NCBI GenBank assembly: GCA_964427055.1
Contig: CAYRSQ010000001.1
Location: 1 to 64,000 of the forward strand
Length of the DNA stretch: 64,000 nucleotides
Source: CAYNTH01 sp964427055
GTDB taxonomy: Archaea; Aenigmatarchaeota; Aenigmatarchaeia; CG10238-14; SCSR01
Direction of reading: 5' to 3'
A program made the translations under genes and the position numbers. Below the pieces are notes generated by a model. That model was not told the origin of the DNA. It saw only the letters and a list, made by a program, of their open reading frames with translations, and ran no database searches. Positions 24,804-34,664 of the stretch are shown here, piece by piece (the first letter of the stretch is position 1; each line of letters starts with the position of its first letter).

Positions 24804-26111
24804 TCAAGCAACTATACCGTAGCCTATCAGTCGCCAACGACCAGAGACTTGCCTAGATATGACAACTCTTTCTCTTTTTTCAACACATACTGGTAGCTTT
24901 AGGATTAGTCTGACTGATTTTCCTATCTTTTCCACGGACCCGACGGACCTTGCTGTTCCTATGCTTATCATCAGATTCTCCCCGGGTCTAATCGGTTTCA
25001 CGTTTTCCATTTCTTCCAAACCGACTACCCTTTCCAAGAGGCTGACTTCTATGTCTATTTCATTGACTGCATCGGATAATTTACCCGGATGGCCGGCAAT
25101 GTTTCCCACCAATATATCTGATTTTGTCAACGACGGATCGAGTCCTGTCATCACTCCGAGCAACCCTCCAGGACCAGCTTCTTCCAGATCGAGACCAGCT
25201 TTCTGAAGGCCTAGAACCTTGGTCTTCAACGGAGAATAAGAACCACTATCTTTCCTGTAACCGGGTCTTATCTCTATCTCGTCTCCCACTTTCAGTTTTC
25301 CTTGGATTATACTCCCACCCAAGACACCTCCCTTCAGTTTCTTGGGTCTAGTTCCTGGCTTGTTTATATCGAAGCTCCTGGCCATCAATAGCTTGGGGTC
25401 ATCGCCTTCGACATCAGCGGCATGATCAGGTATTATATCCTGTATAAATTCTAACAACTTATCTACGTTGATGTTCTTCTGTGCGGATATGGGAACTATC
25501 GGGGCGTTCTCGATTATGGTATCTCTTATGAATCCCTTGATTTCGTCGTAGTTTTTCATCGCCTCTTCCTCGTCTACTAGGTCTATCTTGTTCTGTACTA
25601 TAATGACATTTTTGATTCCAGCAACCTCCAGCGCCGTGAGGTGTTCCCTGGTTTGTGGTTGGGGACATTTTTCATTCGCGGCTATAATCAGAATAGCGCC
25701 GTCCATTAGGCTGGTCCCAGTCAGTACTGTAGCCATAAGAGTCTCGTGCCCTGGTGCGTCTATAAGACTTACTGTTCTCTGGAGTTCGCCGTCCTCAAAA
25801 CATGCTTGGCACTTCTCCGATACGGAATATTTTCCACACTTAGGACATTTGTAAATTCTGGCATCGGCGTATCCCAACCTTATCGTTATCCCTCTTTTTA
25901 GTTCTTCCGAATGAGCAAGGGTAAGCTTCCCAGTGAGAGCCTCGGTCAAAGTAGTCTTACCGTGAGCGACATGTCCCACCATGCCTATATTTGAGGATGG
26001 TACCAGCTTAGTATCTATTTTCTTAGAAGCTTTCTTCTGAGTTTTCTTGGAGGGAGATTTAGCTGTTATCTTTCTCACCCTTGTCGCTTTCCTTGGACGC
26101 AGTTTGTTCAT
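24804..26111 (-). CDS. eif2g: Translation initiation factor aIF2 gamma subunit
   Basis: A GTPase of 435 residues with the chosen ATG. GHVAHGKTTL is the P-loop, DAPGHE is G3, QNKID is G4; a zinc knuckle CPKCGKYSVSEKCQAC lies after switch 1. With alpha and beta subunits it brings Met-tRNAi to the ribosome. A 50-residue Lys-rich N-terminal extension overlaps S6e by 53 bp. Starts could also be an upstream ATG or a GTG nearer the S6e stop, which has AAGGGTGAG around it, so the true N-terminus is uncertain. Confidence 0.93.
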   Translation of the reverse strand: MNKLRPRKATRVRKITAKSPSKKTQKKASKKIDTKLVPSSNIGMVGHVAHGKTTLTEALTGKLTLAHSEELKRGITIRLGYADARIYKCPKCGKYSVSEKCQACFEDGELQRTVSLIDAPGHETLMATVLTGTSLMDGAILIIAANEKCPQPQTREHLTALEVAGIKNVIIVQNKIDLVDEEEAMKNYDEIKGFIRDTIIENAPIVPISAQKNINVDKLLEFIQDIIPDHAADVEGDDPKLLMARSFDINKPGTRPKKLKGGVLGGSIIQGKLKVGDEIEIRPGYRKDSGSYSPLKTKVLGLQKAGLDLEEAGPGGLLGVMTGLDPSLTKSDILVGNIAGHPGKLSDAVNEIDIEVSLLERVVGLEEMENVKPIRPGENLMISIGTARSVGSVEKIGKSVRLILKLPVCVEKRERVVISRQVSGRWRLIGYGIVA

Positions 26112-26517
26112 CAGTCTTCCCTTCGGGTTGAGCATCTGTTTTTCCTGTTCTATCATCAAAACTTTTGTCTCCTTCCTTTACTACCTTAACGTTTATCTGG
26201 ACTATGGAATCGCTTATTGTGTTACCGCAAACCATTTTCCTTCTCCTTTTTCCTTTCACTCTAGGATTGTATCCCGGCCTGTCTTTCAGCAAAAGTTTCC
26301 TTCGTCCAGTTCCGTTGATGTCAGGATGCATCGGGAAGCCGTCCTTGTCGGTTCCGCCAGTTATCTGAAGCGTATAACCGCCAAATCCTATCAAATCTCC
26401 GTTGAAGTCCTCTCCTACCTTCTTCCCTACCAATCCGACAACTTTGTCCTGTTCGACATCTATCTGGAAACTCTTCCTAGTTTTCGGGTCGTTGACAACC
26501 ATCTTGAATATAGCCAT
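26059..26517 (-). CDS. rps6e: 30S ribosomal protein S6e
   Basis: A 152-residue protein. FKMVVNDPKTRKSFQ, GFGGYTLQITGGTDKDGFPM and RRKMVCGNTISDSIVQINVKV mark S6e (fragments). The C-terminal 35 residues are a charged Gln/Asp/Lys tail that replaces the eukaryotic phosphorylated helix. Order S6e then aIF2-gamma is conserved in archaea. TATA-like sequence lies in the shared divergent interval with trpS. Confidence 0.94.
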   Translation of the reverse strand: MAIFKMVVNDPKTRKSFQIDVEQDKVVGLVGKKVGEDFNGDLIGFGGYTLQITGGTDKDGFPMHPDINGTGRRKLLLKDRPGYNPRVKGKRRRKMVCGNTISDSIVQINVKVVKEGDKSFDDRTGKTDAQPEGKTDEQTASKESDKGEKDNS

Positions 26518-26578
26518 ACATCATCACCAATTGACTCTAAATTAAATCTTTAATTATACTTATATTTTTAAATACTTC

Positions 26579-26587
26579 TTATAAATC
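26579..26587 (+). promoter_or_regulatory. TATA box of the trpS-pheS-pheT operon
   Basis: TTATAAATC lies about 30 bp before the trpS ATG, the expected distance for a short archaeal leader. A GTGGT five bases before the ATG could act as ribosome binding site. Confidence 0.55.
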
Positions 26588-26615
26588 GGAAATCCAAAAT
26601 AGGAATAGTGGTATA

Positions 26616-27743
26616 ATGGTAGGAAAATCCAAGGACGGGTATGTCGTGACTCCGTGGGAAGTGAGTGGAAAGGTTGATTATGATAGACTGATAAGGGAGT
26701 TTGGTACGAACAAGCTCACTGAACCTCTTCTTGAAAGGATGAAAAAACACACTGGAGAACTCCATTACATGCTCAGGAGAAAGATTTTTTTCTCCCACAG
26801 GGATTTCGACTGGATATTGGATAAATATGAAGAAGGGGAAAAATTCTTCCTCTACACTGGCAGAGGACCGAGCGGTAACACTCACCTAGGTCATATGATA
26901 CCATGGATATTCACGGCATGGCTCCAGAAAAAGTTCGACGTGGAACTGTATTTCCAGATGACAGACGACGAAAAACACCTTGTGAAAGACCTGACGACTG
27001 ATGAGACCACCAGTTTAGCTTATGAGAACGCACTGGATGTACTTGCGTGCGGAATGAACCCGAAGAAGACCCACATATTTAGCGACCTTGAATACGCCAA
27101 AACGATGTACAACGAAGCAATCAAGATATCGAAGAATGTAACGTATTCGACCGCAAAAGCGGTTTTTGGATTCAAAGACAGCTCGAACATAGGAATAATA
27201 TTTTTTCCGGCGATGCAGGCTGTACCATGTTTCCTGCCGTCAATGCTGAAAGGTAATAACGTTCCATGCCTCATACCGGCAGCGATAGACCAGGATCCAT
27301 ATTGGAGAATTTCCAGAGACGTGGCGCCGAAACTCGGATACTACAAACCAGCTCAGATACACTCCAAATTCATACCAGGACTTGGACCGGGAGGGAAAAT
27401 GAGTGCAAGTGACCCGAACTCGGCGATATTCACCACTGACACACCGGAACAGATAGAAAAGAAAGTTATGAATGCTTTCACCGGGCAACAGCCGACGGCC
27501 AAGCTGCAGAAAGAATTGGGAGGCAATCCAGATATATGCAACATATGCCAGTACTATTATTTTCTGTTTGAGCAAGATGATAAGAAACTGATGGAAATAT
27601 TCGAAGGTGAGAGGAATGGAACACTTCTGGCAGGTGAACACAAGGCCGACTTGTCTGAACGAATAAAGAATTTCATATCGGACCACCAGAAGAAAAGGGA
27701 AAAGGCTAGGAAAGTCGTGGACAAAGTAATGTTAAAAGACTGA
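26616..27743 (+). CDS. trpS: Tryptophanyl-tRNA synthetase
   Basis: A 375-residue class Ic enzyme of the archaeal/eukaryotic type. An N-terminal region with VTPWEVSGKVDYDRLI precedes TGRGPSGNTHLGH (HIGH site) and FQMTDDEK; KMSAS is in place of KMSKS. Residues for Trp binding (e.g. AIDQDPYWR) are present. It heads an operon with the two PheRS genes, all for aromatic amino acids. Confidence 0.96.
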   Translation: MVGKSKDGYVVTPWEVSGKVDYDRLIREFGTNKLTEPLLERMKKHTGELHYMLRRKIFFSHRDFDWILDKYEEGEKFFLYTGRGPSGNTHLGHMIPWIFTAWLQKKFDVELYFQMTDDEKHLVKDLTTDETTSLAYENALDVLACGMNPKKTHIFSDLEYAKTMYNEAIKISKNVTYSTAKAVFGFKDSSNIGIIFFPAMQAVPCFLPSMLKGNNVPCLIPAAIDQDPYWRISRDVAPKLGYYKPAQIHSKFIPGLGPGGKMSASDPNSAIFTTDTPEQIEKKVMNAFTGQQPTAKLQKELGGNPDICNICQYYYFLFEQDDKKLMEIFEGERNGTLLAGEHKADLSERIKNFISDHQKKREKARKVVDKVMLKD

Positions 27744-27787
27744 AAACCGAATACATTATTCAAACCGAAAGTTTGATATGTGATTTA

Positions 27788-29041
27788 ATGGAAAAAAAAT
27801 ATTTTTTGACTGACGAGGGGGAAAAATACCTTGAATCCGATTTTCCCGAGAAGAACCTTATCGAAACCGTGAAGAATGGCATAACCGACATGAACATCGT
27901 CAGGGAAAAGATAGACAATTTTAACATAGCACTACAGTGGGCCAAGAAGAACGGATGGATAGAAATTCGGAAAGGAGAAATCGAACTCGTTGAATATCCA
28001 GAATCGTTTCCTGACATGAAATCATTGGAGAAAGTCGCAAGGGGCGAAGCCGTAGACAATCTGGCCCTGGAGAGGCTCATATTCAGAAAGTTAGTGAAAA
28101 TCGAGAGCATAGCCATGAAAGAGGCGAAGAAACTCGTCGGTAAAGAAGTGGCTGAATTGACTCCGGAACTCATCAAAACAGGCATATGGAAGAAAGTCAA
28201 ATTCAAACCGTACAATGTGGAGGTTGCGGGGAAAAAGATATATCCGGGAAAACTTCACATACTCAGCGTATTCGAGCAAAAAATAAGAAGAATTTATCTT
28301 GACTTGGGATTCACTGAAGCCGAAGGCCCTTTCATCGAGTCTAGTTTCTGGAACTTCGATGCACTGTTCCAGCCACAGGACCATCCTGCAAGAGACCTAG
28401 CGGACACATTCTATATGAAGACTCCATCAGAAGCTAAGATACCGTCCAAACTCGCAGACAAAGTCAAGGATGTGCACGAGACTGGAGCAGACACCGGTTC
28501 CCTCGGATGGAGGTACAAATGGTCCAAAGAAGTTTCCAAGAAGAACGTACTGAGGACTCACACAACGGCAGTGTCCGTCAGAGAACTCTCCAAACTCGAA
28601 CCCCCCGCCAAGAGGTTCTGCATAGGAAGAGTCTATAGAAACGAGACCATAGACTATAAGCATCTACCGGAATTCGTCCAGGTGGATGGAATAGTTGTCG
28701 ACGAGAATGTCACGTTCAAAAATCTGTTGGGATATCTTAAAGAGTTCTACAGAAGGTTAGGCTTCAAGAAAATAAGGTTCACACCATCCTTTTTCCCGTA
28801 CACTGAAATGAGCACTCAGATTGAAGTTTATTTTGAAGAAAAGAAAGAGTGGCTTGAACTGGGAGGTTCTGGTATATTTAGACCTGAAGTCACCGAGCCG
28901 CTGGGGATAAAGGCTCCTGTCCTTGCATGGGGACTAGGATTTGAGAGACCTATAGTGCTTAAACTGGGCCTGAATGACATAAGGAACTTCTATTACAGGA
29001 ACGATTTGAAAATGTTGAGAGAGGTAAATCTTTTCCAGTAA
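27788..29041 (+). CDS. pheS: Phenylalanyl-tRNA synthetase alpha subunit, N-terminally short
   Basis: A 417-residue class II catalytic subunit. KPYNVEVAGKKIYPGKLHIL, GFTEAEGPFIESSFWNFDALFQPQDHPARD (motif 1-2 region; parts shown) and the motif 3 segment LAWGLGFERPI are present. Archaeal PheS is usually about 480-510 residues with an N-terminal winged-helix domain. Here the protein begins at the end of that domain (YFLTDEGEKYLE), so roughly 60-80 residues are missing; no in-frame extension exists because trpS ends 44 bp upstream. Confidence 0.94.
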   Translation: MEKKYFLTDEGEKYLESDFPEKNLIETVKNGITDMNIVREKIDNFNIALQWAKKNGWIEIRKGEIELVEYPESFPDMKSLEKVARGEAVDNLALERLIFRKLVKIESIAMKEAKKLVGKEVAELTPELIKTGIWKKVKFKPYNVEVAGKKIYPGKLHILSVFEQKIRRIYLDLGFTEAEGPFIESSFWNFDALFQPQDHPARDLADTFYMKTPSEAKIPSKLADKVKDVHETGADTGSLGWRYKWSKEVSKKNVLRTHTTAVSVRELSKLEPPAKRFCIGRVYRNETIDYKHLPEFVQVDGIVVDENVTFKNLLGYLKEFYRRLGFKKIRFTPSFFPYTEMSTQIEVYFEEKKEWLELGGSGIFRPEVTEPLGIKAPVLAWGLGFERPIVLKLGLNDIRNFYYRNDLKMLREVNLFQ

Positions 29042-29050
29042 GTGATATAC

Positions 29051-30688
29051 ATGGCAGTAATCGAAATCAACAAAGAATATTTGGAGAAGCTGGTAGGCTG
29101 TAAACTCACCGAGAAGGACTACACTGAAAGGATACCGCTGTTTGGATGCCCGCTTGAAAAGATGGACGAAATTTCTGTTAATTTCGAAATCGAACCCAAT
29201 AGACCTGACTTACTAAGCGTGGAAGGTTTCGCGAGAGCTATAAAATTGTTCCTGTCCAAGAAACCGAAACTTACTGTGTACAAGACTACTGAAAGCGGAA
29301 TCAAACTTAAAGTGGACAAAAGTGTGAAACCCGTCAGGCCTGAAATAGTCTGCGCAATCGTAAGGGACGTAAAGATAACAGACGACCTTATATCGTCTAT
29401 TATGCAGGTTCAAGAAAAGATACATGATACTCTTGGTAGAAAAAGGAAAAAAGTGGCTATAGGGATACATGACATGTCCAAGGTCACACCACCGTTCATC
29501 TATAAGGCGGTCAAACCGGAAAGTGTTAAATTCGTTCCTCTAGACATGGATAGGTCGATAAGTCTTAAGGAAATATTGGAAATCCATCCTAAGGGTATAA
29601 ATTATGCTGATATACTGAAAGATTCAGAAAAATATCCGATAATCCTCGACAAAAATGAAAAGATTCTGAGCTTTCCGCCGATAATAAACGGCGAGCTGAC
29701 GAGAGTCACAAAGGGAACCAACGAACTGTTCATAGACATCACAGGAACCGATTACATAGCAATCAATCAGGCTTTGAAGATACTGGTAACTTCTTTCGCC
29801 GACAGAGGATGTAAGATAGAGACGGTAAGGTTGGATGGAGAAGTAAAAAGAACCACACCGGACTTGAGCAGATGGAAAATCAAAGCCGATGACGAATATA
29901 TCAACAAGCTACTCGGATTGGAACTAGATAAGAACGAGATTGAAACCCTTCTCAAGAAGATGGACATAGGGATGGACGGAAACTATGCAACTATACCACC
30001 TTACAGAGCTGATATAATGCACCAGATAGACATAGTAGAAGAGGTCGCAATAGCATATGGATATGACAACTTCGAACCCACTATTCCAAATGTTCCTACA
30101 ATAGGAAAACCTCTTGAAAAGAAAGATTTCTATTTTTCGATAAAAGAAATCATGATAGGTTTCGGTTTTCAGGAAGTGATAAATTTGACACTGTCCAACT
30201 ATGAGGATGAGTTTGATAAAATGAATGTAGAAAGGAAATCAGTTGCGGAAACGATGAATTCCGTGACACCTGAATGCAACATTTTCAGAAGAAATCTACT
30301 CCCATCATTGATAGATGTCATTTCCAAAAACCAACATTACGAGTATCCACAAAAAATTTTCGAACTTGGAGATGCAGTCGAACTCGACGAAGAAGAAGAA
30401 ACCGGCACGAAGAACTTGAAATTTTTGTCATGCGTCATAGCAGACATGAGCGTGAGTTACGAAGACATTTCATCGGTTTTGGACGGTGTGATGAACAACA
30501 TAGGAATCGGATACAATCTTAGGAAATACGATCACCCGTCTTTCATAGAAGGGAGGGCTGCCAAAGTTTTTGCCGGAAAAAAAGCGATAGGAACGATAGG
30601 CGAAATCAACCCAAAAGTTATGGAGAACTGGAACATCAATGTACCTGTAGTCGCATTCGAGATAGATCTCAACAGAGCATTGGACTAG
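29051..30688 (+). CDS. pheT: Phenylalanyl-tRNA synthetase beta subunit
   Basis: A 545-residue archaeal-type beta subunit, shorter than the bacterial one because the tRNA- and anticodon-binding extensions are absent. It has VNFEIEPNRPDLLSVEGFARA, the B3/B4 domain around the middle, and a C-terminal catalytic-like module. ATG was chosen five bases after AAGTGAT, which overlaps the pheS stop. With PheS it forms the alpha2-beta2 enzyme. Its end overlaps the convergent minD by 4 bp. Confidence 0.95.
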   Translation: MAVIEINKEYLEKLVGCKLTEKDYTERIPLFGCPLEKMDEISVNFEIEPNRPDLLSVEGFARAIKLFLSKKPKLTVYKTTESGIKLKVDKSVKPVRPEIVCAIVRDVKITDDLISSIMQVQEKIHDTLGRKRKKVAIGIHDMSKVTPPFIYKAVKPESVKFVPLDMDRSISLKEILEIHPKGINYADILKDSEKYPIILDKNEKILSFPPIINGELTRVTKGTNELFIDITGTDYIAINQALKILVTSFADRGCKIETVRLDGEVKRTTPDLSRWKIKADDEYINKLLGLELDKNEIETLLKKMDIGMDGNYATIPPYRADIMHQIDIVEEVAIAYGYDNFEPTIPNVPTIGKPLEKKDFYFSIKEIMIGFGFQEVINLTLSNYEDEFDKMNVERKSVAETMNSVTPECNIFRRNLLPSLIDVISKNQHYEYPQKIFELGDAVELDEEEETGTKNLKFLSCVIADMSVSYEDISSVLDGVMNNIGIGYNLRKYDHPSFIEGRAAKVFAGKKAIGTIGEINPKVMENWNINVPVVAFEIDLNRALD

Positions 30689-31452
30689 ACGAACCAACTT
30701 CTTAGTTTGTCGAATATTCCACGTTCACTTGTAGTTTTAACGTACCGTCTACCGGCAAGCTTGTGCGCTAACTTGTCTATTTCTATTGCAGCTGGTGAAT
30801 CTGGGGCATAATCTACCAATGGATTTCTAGCAGAAATGCTTTCAGCGACCAAGGGATCATCGGGTATGCTTGCTATAACCGGCAATTCCATAAGCTCTTT
30901 TATGCTTCCTATAGTCATCTCGTGTTTCTTACCCTTTCTCTTATTCACGACGACTCCTATCACATTCTTTTTCATTTTATTCGCTATGTCAGCCGTCTTC
31001 AGTGCATCTGCTACACTCGGCATGTCGGGATTTGTAACTATCAATATCTCATCCGCGGCATCGATAGCGCTCATGGCTTCCCTTCCAAGGCCTGCCGCAC
31101 AGTCCATGATAACGTAATCAGCTTGACCTGTCAAATTAAAAGTGACATTCGAAAGTTTACTAGCATCCACTCCTCTGAGAGCATTTGTCGAGATGCTTGA
31201 GGGGATGAACTTGAAACCATGAGGATGAGTGTGTATAACGTTTTTCAGCTTCATATTTCCTTTCAACACATCATGCAGGCTCTTGTTGGACAGTGGCATT
31301 CCAAAATGGATGCCGAGATTGGGTGTAGTCATGTTGGCGTCAATCGCTATGACATCTTCTCCCATGTTAGAAAGTGCATAAGTCAGGTTAGAAGTAAGGG
31401 TTGTTTTACCTATGCCGCCCTTTCCGCCTATAACGGCTATGATTCTTGTCAT
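30685..31452 (-). CDS. minD: MinD/ParA-type ATPase with membrane-targeting tail
   Basis: A 255-residue deviant Walker ATPase. KGGIGKTT (11-18) includes the signature lysine, IDANMTTPNLG is the second motif and VIMDCAAGLG is Walker B. The last 11 residues, GIFDKLRSWFV, form an amphipathic helix typical of the MinD membrane-targeting sequence. Archaeal MinD proteins place machines such as chemoreceptors or archaella at the cell envelope; no MinE exists. There is no archaellum or chemotaxis gene in the window. Confidence 0.9.
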   Translation of the reverse strand: MTRIIAVIGGKGGIGKTTLTSNLTYALSNMGEDVIAIDANMTTPNLGIHFGMPLSNKSLHDVLKGNMKLKNVIHTHPHGFKFIPSSISTNALRGVDASKLSNVTFNLTGQADYVIMDCAAGLGREAMSAIDAADEILIVTNPDMPSVADALKTADIANKMKKNVIGVVVNKRKGKKHEMTIGSIKELMELPVIASIPDDPLVAESISARNPLVDYAPDSPAAIEIDKLAHKLAGRRYVKTTSERGIFDKLRSWFV

Positions 31453-31504
31453 CTCATCACTAATACTTATTCAATCCTGTATTAATTAAAAGTTTGAAGG
31501 TATA

Positions 31505-31579
31505 TGCCCCGGACGGGATTCGAACCCGCGACCTTCAGGTTAGAAGCCTGCCGCTCTATCCAAGCTGAGCTACCGAGGC
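31505..31579 (-). tRNA. tRNA-Arg (TCT)
   Basis: Read on the minus strand, GCCTCGG pairs with CCGGGGC (one T-G), with discriminator A. The D stem is GCTC/GAGC. The anticodon loop CTTCTAA gives TCT. The T stem is GCGGG/CCCGT. The outermost anticodon-stem pair is a G27-A43 mismatch. No intron, no encoded CCA. Confidence 0.94.
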
Positions 31580-31584
31580 ATAAT

Positions 31585-31606
31585 ACTATCTGTTAAATTA
31601 GATAGT
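31585..31606. repeat. Perfect 7-bp inverted repeat upstream of tRNA-Arg
   Basis: ACTATCT and AGATAGT are separated by eight bases and followed on the plus strand by a T-rich stretch. It lies 5-27 bp in front of the tRNA on the minus strand, where a protein could bind, or could form a hairpin in a plus-strand transcript. Role unknown. Confidence 0.45.
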
Positions 31607-31946
31607 AAATTCTTTTTTAATACATTAAGTAAAGGCAGGTAACTATCTTGAATAATGTTATATAGACATAATCAATCTGACAAGATTTAAATCGATTTTC
31701 AGCGTAATTAATACTATAAGTTGTGAGTCAGATGACTGGTGAACGAATTCTACAACGAAAAGAATGAAATATCATTTGAAGTATCTCATGCTTTGAAACG
31801 AATAACCAATTCAGTAGCAATTAATGTTTATAAAATAAACAACGAGAATAATGATTTAGAAAACTATCACAACAATCATTCGAAGAGCAGAATTTATCCA
31901 ATGTCGGACATAAGGACGGCGGTATAATCGATGTGGAGATATGTAC
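31607..31946. other. AT-rich interval before leuS, no convincing gene
   Basis: It contains the leuS control region. TATA-like elements include GTTATATAGAC and TAATTAATACTATAAG. A GTG-started frame of 62 codons (31739-31927) lacks a ribosome binding site and has Asn-rich low-complexity sequence. An ATG at 31732 behind GTGAG would make only 11 residues. GGAGAT six bases before the leuS ATG is its ribosome binding site. Confidence 0.5.
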
Positions 31947-34664
31947 ATGGAAAACATTGATTTCAAACAAATAGATAAAAAATGGCAGGAGAAATGGAAA
32001 GAAGAGAAGCTATTTGAAGCCAATCCAGATGATAATAAGAAAAAATTCTTCGTAACCATACCTTATCCTTATGTAAACGGAGCCCCACACATAGGAGCCG
32101 GATTCACATTCATACGAGGGGACGTGTATGCTAGGTTTAAAAGGATGCAAGGATTCAACGTACTCTACCCCCAAGGCTTCCATGCCACAGGAGAACCCAT
32201 CGTAGGAGTCGTCAAGAGACTTAAAGGGGGAGACAAATCTCAAGTGGAAGCCTTGAAGATGAATGGTATAACCGAAAAGGAAATAGAAAAATTTGTTGAG
32301 CAAGGACCTGAGTATGTAGCCAAATACTGGAAAAAAAGGTGGATGGACGACCTGAAATCTACAGGATTTTCGATAGACTGGAGAAGAACTTTCATAACGA
32401 CCCCTATCACTCCGACCTATTCGAGGTTTGTGGAATGGCAGTACAACACTCTGAAAAAGAAAGGGTATGTCGTACAAGGCACTCATCCTGTCGTCTGGTG
32501 CCCGAGCTGTGGAAGCCCAACTGGTGACCACGATAGATTGGAAGGTGTTGGGGAATCACCTATAGAATATATTATTATAAAGTTCAGACTATCATCCGGA
32601 GAATTTCTTCCCTGTGCTACTCTGAGGCCAGAAACCGTATACGGGGTCACAAACCTATGGATACACCCTGACATGGAATATGCCAAAGCAACCATAGATG
32701 GTGAAAAATGGATACTAAGCGAAAGTGCCACTGAAAAACTAAAAAACCAGCTTAAAGAGGTTGAACTTGTAGAAAAAATTAAGGGCTCTGAACTAATAGG
32801 GAAATCTTGTGAAAACCCTATAACGAAGGAAATGATACCCATTTTACCTGCGGAGTTCTGTGATACCGAAATAGCCACTGGCATCGTCATGTCTGTCCCG
32901 TCGCATGCTCCATATGACTGGATTGGACTGGAAGACCTGAAATCCAATGAAAATGAACTCAAGAAATACAAACTTGAAAAAATAATAACATCTGTCAATC
33001 CCATCTCCCTTATTAAACTCAAGGGATTCGGTGAGCATCCTGCAAAGGAAATATGCGAAAAACTTGGAGTGAAGAGTCAAAAAGACATGGATGACCTGGA
33101 AAAAGCGACAGAACTTCTATATAAGAAGGAATTCCATACCGGAGTGTGCAATTCCAAATGCGGAAGATACAATGGTATGAAAATTTTCGAAGCCAAGGAA
33201 GCAATCATTGAAGACCTCATGGACGCGGGAACTGGGGATATATTATGGGAAACGACTGATGATATAATTTGCAGATGCAAAACCAAATGCCATATCAAAA
33301 TACTTGAAAACCAATGGTTCCTGAAATATTCGGACGATATCTGGAAAGAAAAGACAAAAGGCTGCATAGACAAAATGACATTCTATCCAGAAGAGGCAAG
33401 ACAACAATTCAAAAATACAGTGGATTGGTTAAAGGATAAAGCATGTACAAGAAGGTCTGGAATGGGAACTCCACTTCCTTGGGACAATACTTGGATAGTG
33501 GAAACCTTGAGCGACTCTACGATATACATGGCATATTACACTATATCGAGCATAATAAATGAAAGGAAGATAAAAGCAAACGAATTGACAGACGAGGTTT
33601 TCGATTATATTTTCCTCGGTAAAGGTGAACCGGAAAAACTATCGGAATCCAGTAAATTGAACATTGCTGATATAAAAGACATGAGAAAACAGTTCACGTA
33701 TTTCTATCCAGTCGACCTTAGGAACTCCGGAAAAGACTTGGTCCAAAACCATCTCACCTTTTTCATATTCCAACACGTGGCTATATGGGATGATCCTGAA
33801 TTCAAATATTGCCCGAAAGCAATAGGCGTCAACGGTTATGTCAACGTTGGCGGAGAGAAAATGAGCAAAAGCAAAGGCAACTTCATCCCATTGAAAGTTT
33901 TGATTAAAAAATATGGTGCCGATATAACAAGAATAAATATAGTAGCATCTAATGAAAATATGGATGACGCGGACTGGAGAGAAGATTCCATATATACTTA
34001 TCAATCGAGAATACAATTCATCTCAAACCTTGTAACAGATTACAAAAACGCGAAAAGGGATTCAATCAAAGATATAGACAAATACATACTCAGTTCGTTG
34101 AATAAGATAATAAAAGAATCCACGACAAACTACAACGAGATGCGATTTAGGAGTGCCATTCAATCTTCTCTGTTTGTCATTACAAATGAACTCAAACTCT
34201 ACATGGAAAGAGTGGGAGGCATCAAGAATTGCAACAAAACTATACTAAAGCACTGCATCGAAACTATGATAAAATTAGTGTCACCCGTCATACCCCATAT
34301 CTCAGAAGAGATGTGGTCCAAGATGGGAAACGATACCTTCATATCAACAGAAACGTGGCCCGCATTTGATGAAACTTATGTCAATAAAGAAATCGTACAA
34401 TTGGAAGAGATATATCAAAAAACGATGGAAGACATAAAACAAGTGTCGAAACTGGCGGCGAATGGAAACAAGAGGCTAGAACATCTATACCTTTATTTTG
34501 CTACTTCTAAAGAATTCAACTATTTCAATGATTCGATAGACCACCTGAAGGGTATCGAATTCAAGAACGTCAATTTATTCATTGCGAATGATGATAGAAA
34601 GTACGATCCTAAAGACAGGGCAAAATTGGCAAAATATGGCAGACCTGCCATCTACATGGAATAG
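31947..34664 (+). CDS. leuS: Leucyl-tRNA synthetase (archaeal type)
   Basis: A 905-residue class Ia enzyme. PYPYVNGAPHIGAG holds the HIGH site (48-51, HIGA), the CP1 editing domain follows (LRPETVYGVTNLW, with the conserved Thr/Asp region at EFCDTEIATGIVMSVPSHAPYDW; partly shown), and KMSKS is at 638-642. Archaeal features include the late position of the CP1 insertion and a C-terminal tRNA-binding extension. The ATG three codons from the ORF beginning fits the GGAGAT site. Confidence 0.95.
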   Translation: MENIDFKQIDKKWQEKWKEEKLFEANPDDNKKKFFVTIPYPYVNGAPHIGAGFTFIRGDVYARFKRMQGFNVLYPQGFHATGEPIVGVVKRLKGGDKSQVEALKMNGITEKEIEKFVEQGPEYVAKYWKKRWMDDLKSTGFSIDWRRTFITTPITPTYSRFVEWQYNTLKKKGYVVQGTHPVVWCPSCGSPTGDHDRLEGVGESPIEYIIIKFRLSSGEFLPCATLRPETVYGVTNLWIHPDMEYAKATIDGEKWILSESATEKLKNQLKEVELVEKIKGSELIGKSCENPITKEMIPILPAEFCDTEIATGIVMSVPSHAPYDWIGLEDLKSNENELKKYKLEKIITSVNPISLIKLKGFGEHPAKEICEKLGVKSQKDMDDLEKATELLYKKEFHTGVCNSKCGRYNGMKIFEAKEAIIEDLMDAGTGDILWETTDDIICRCKTKCHIKILENQWFLKYSDDIWKEKTKGCIDKMTFYPEEARQQFKNTVDWLKDKACTRRSGMGTPLPWDNTWIVETLSDSTIYMAYYTISSIINERKIKANELTDEVFDYIFLGKGEPEKLSESSKLNIADIKDMRKQFTYFYPVDLRNSGKDLVQNHLTFFIFQHVAIWDDPEFKYCPKAIGVNGYVNVGGEKMSKSKGNFIPLKVLIKKYGADITRINIVASNENMDDADWREDSIYTYQSRIQFISNLVTDYKNAKRDSIKDIDKYILSSLNKIIKESTTNYNEMRFRSAIQSSLFVITNELKLYMERVGGIKNCNKTILKHCIETMIKLVSPVIPHISEEMWSKMGNDTFISTETWPAFDETYVNKEIVQLEEIYQKTMEDIKQVSKLAANGNKRLEHLYLYFATSKEFNYFNDSIDHLKGIEFKNVNLFIANDDRKYDPKDRAKLAKYGRPAIYME

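Noticed and set aside
31739..31927. 62-codon GTG-started frame before leuS
   Set aside because: No ribosome binding site, Asn-rich low-complexity sequence and no family resemblance.
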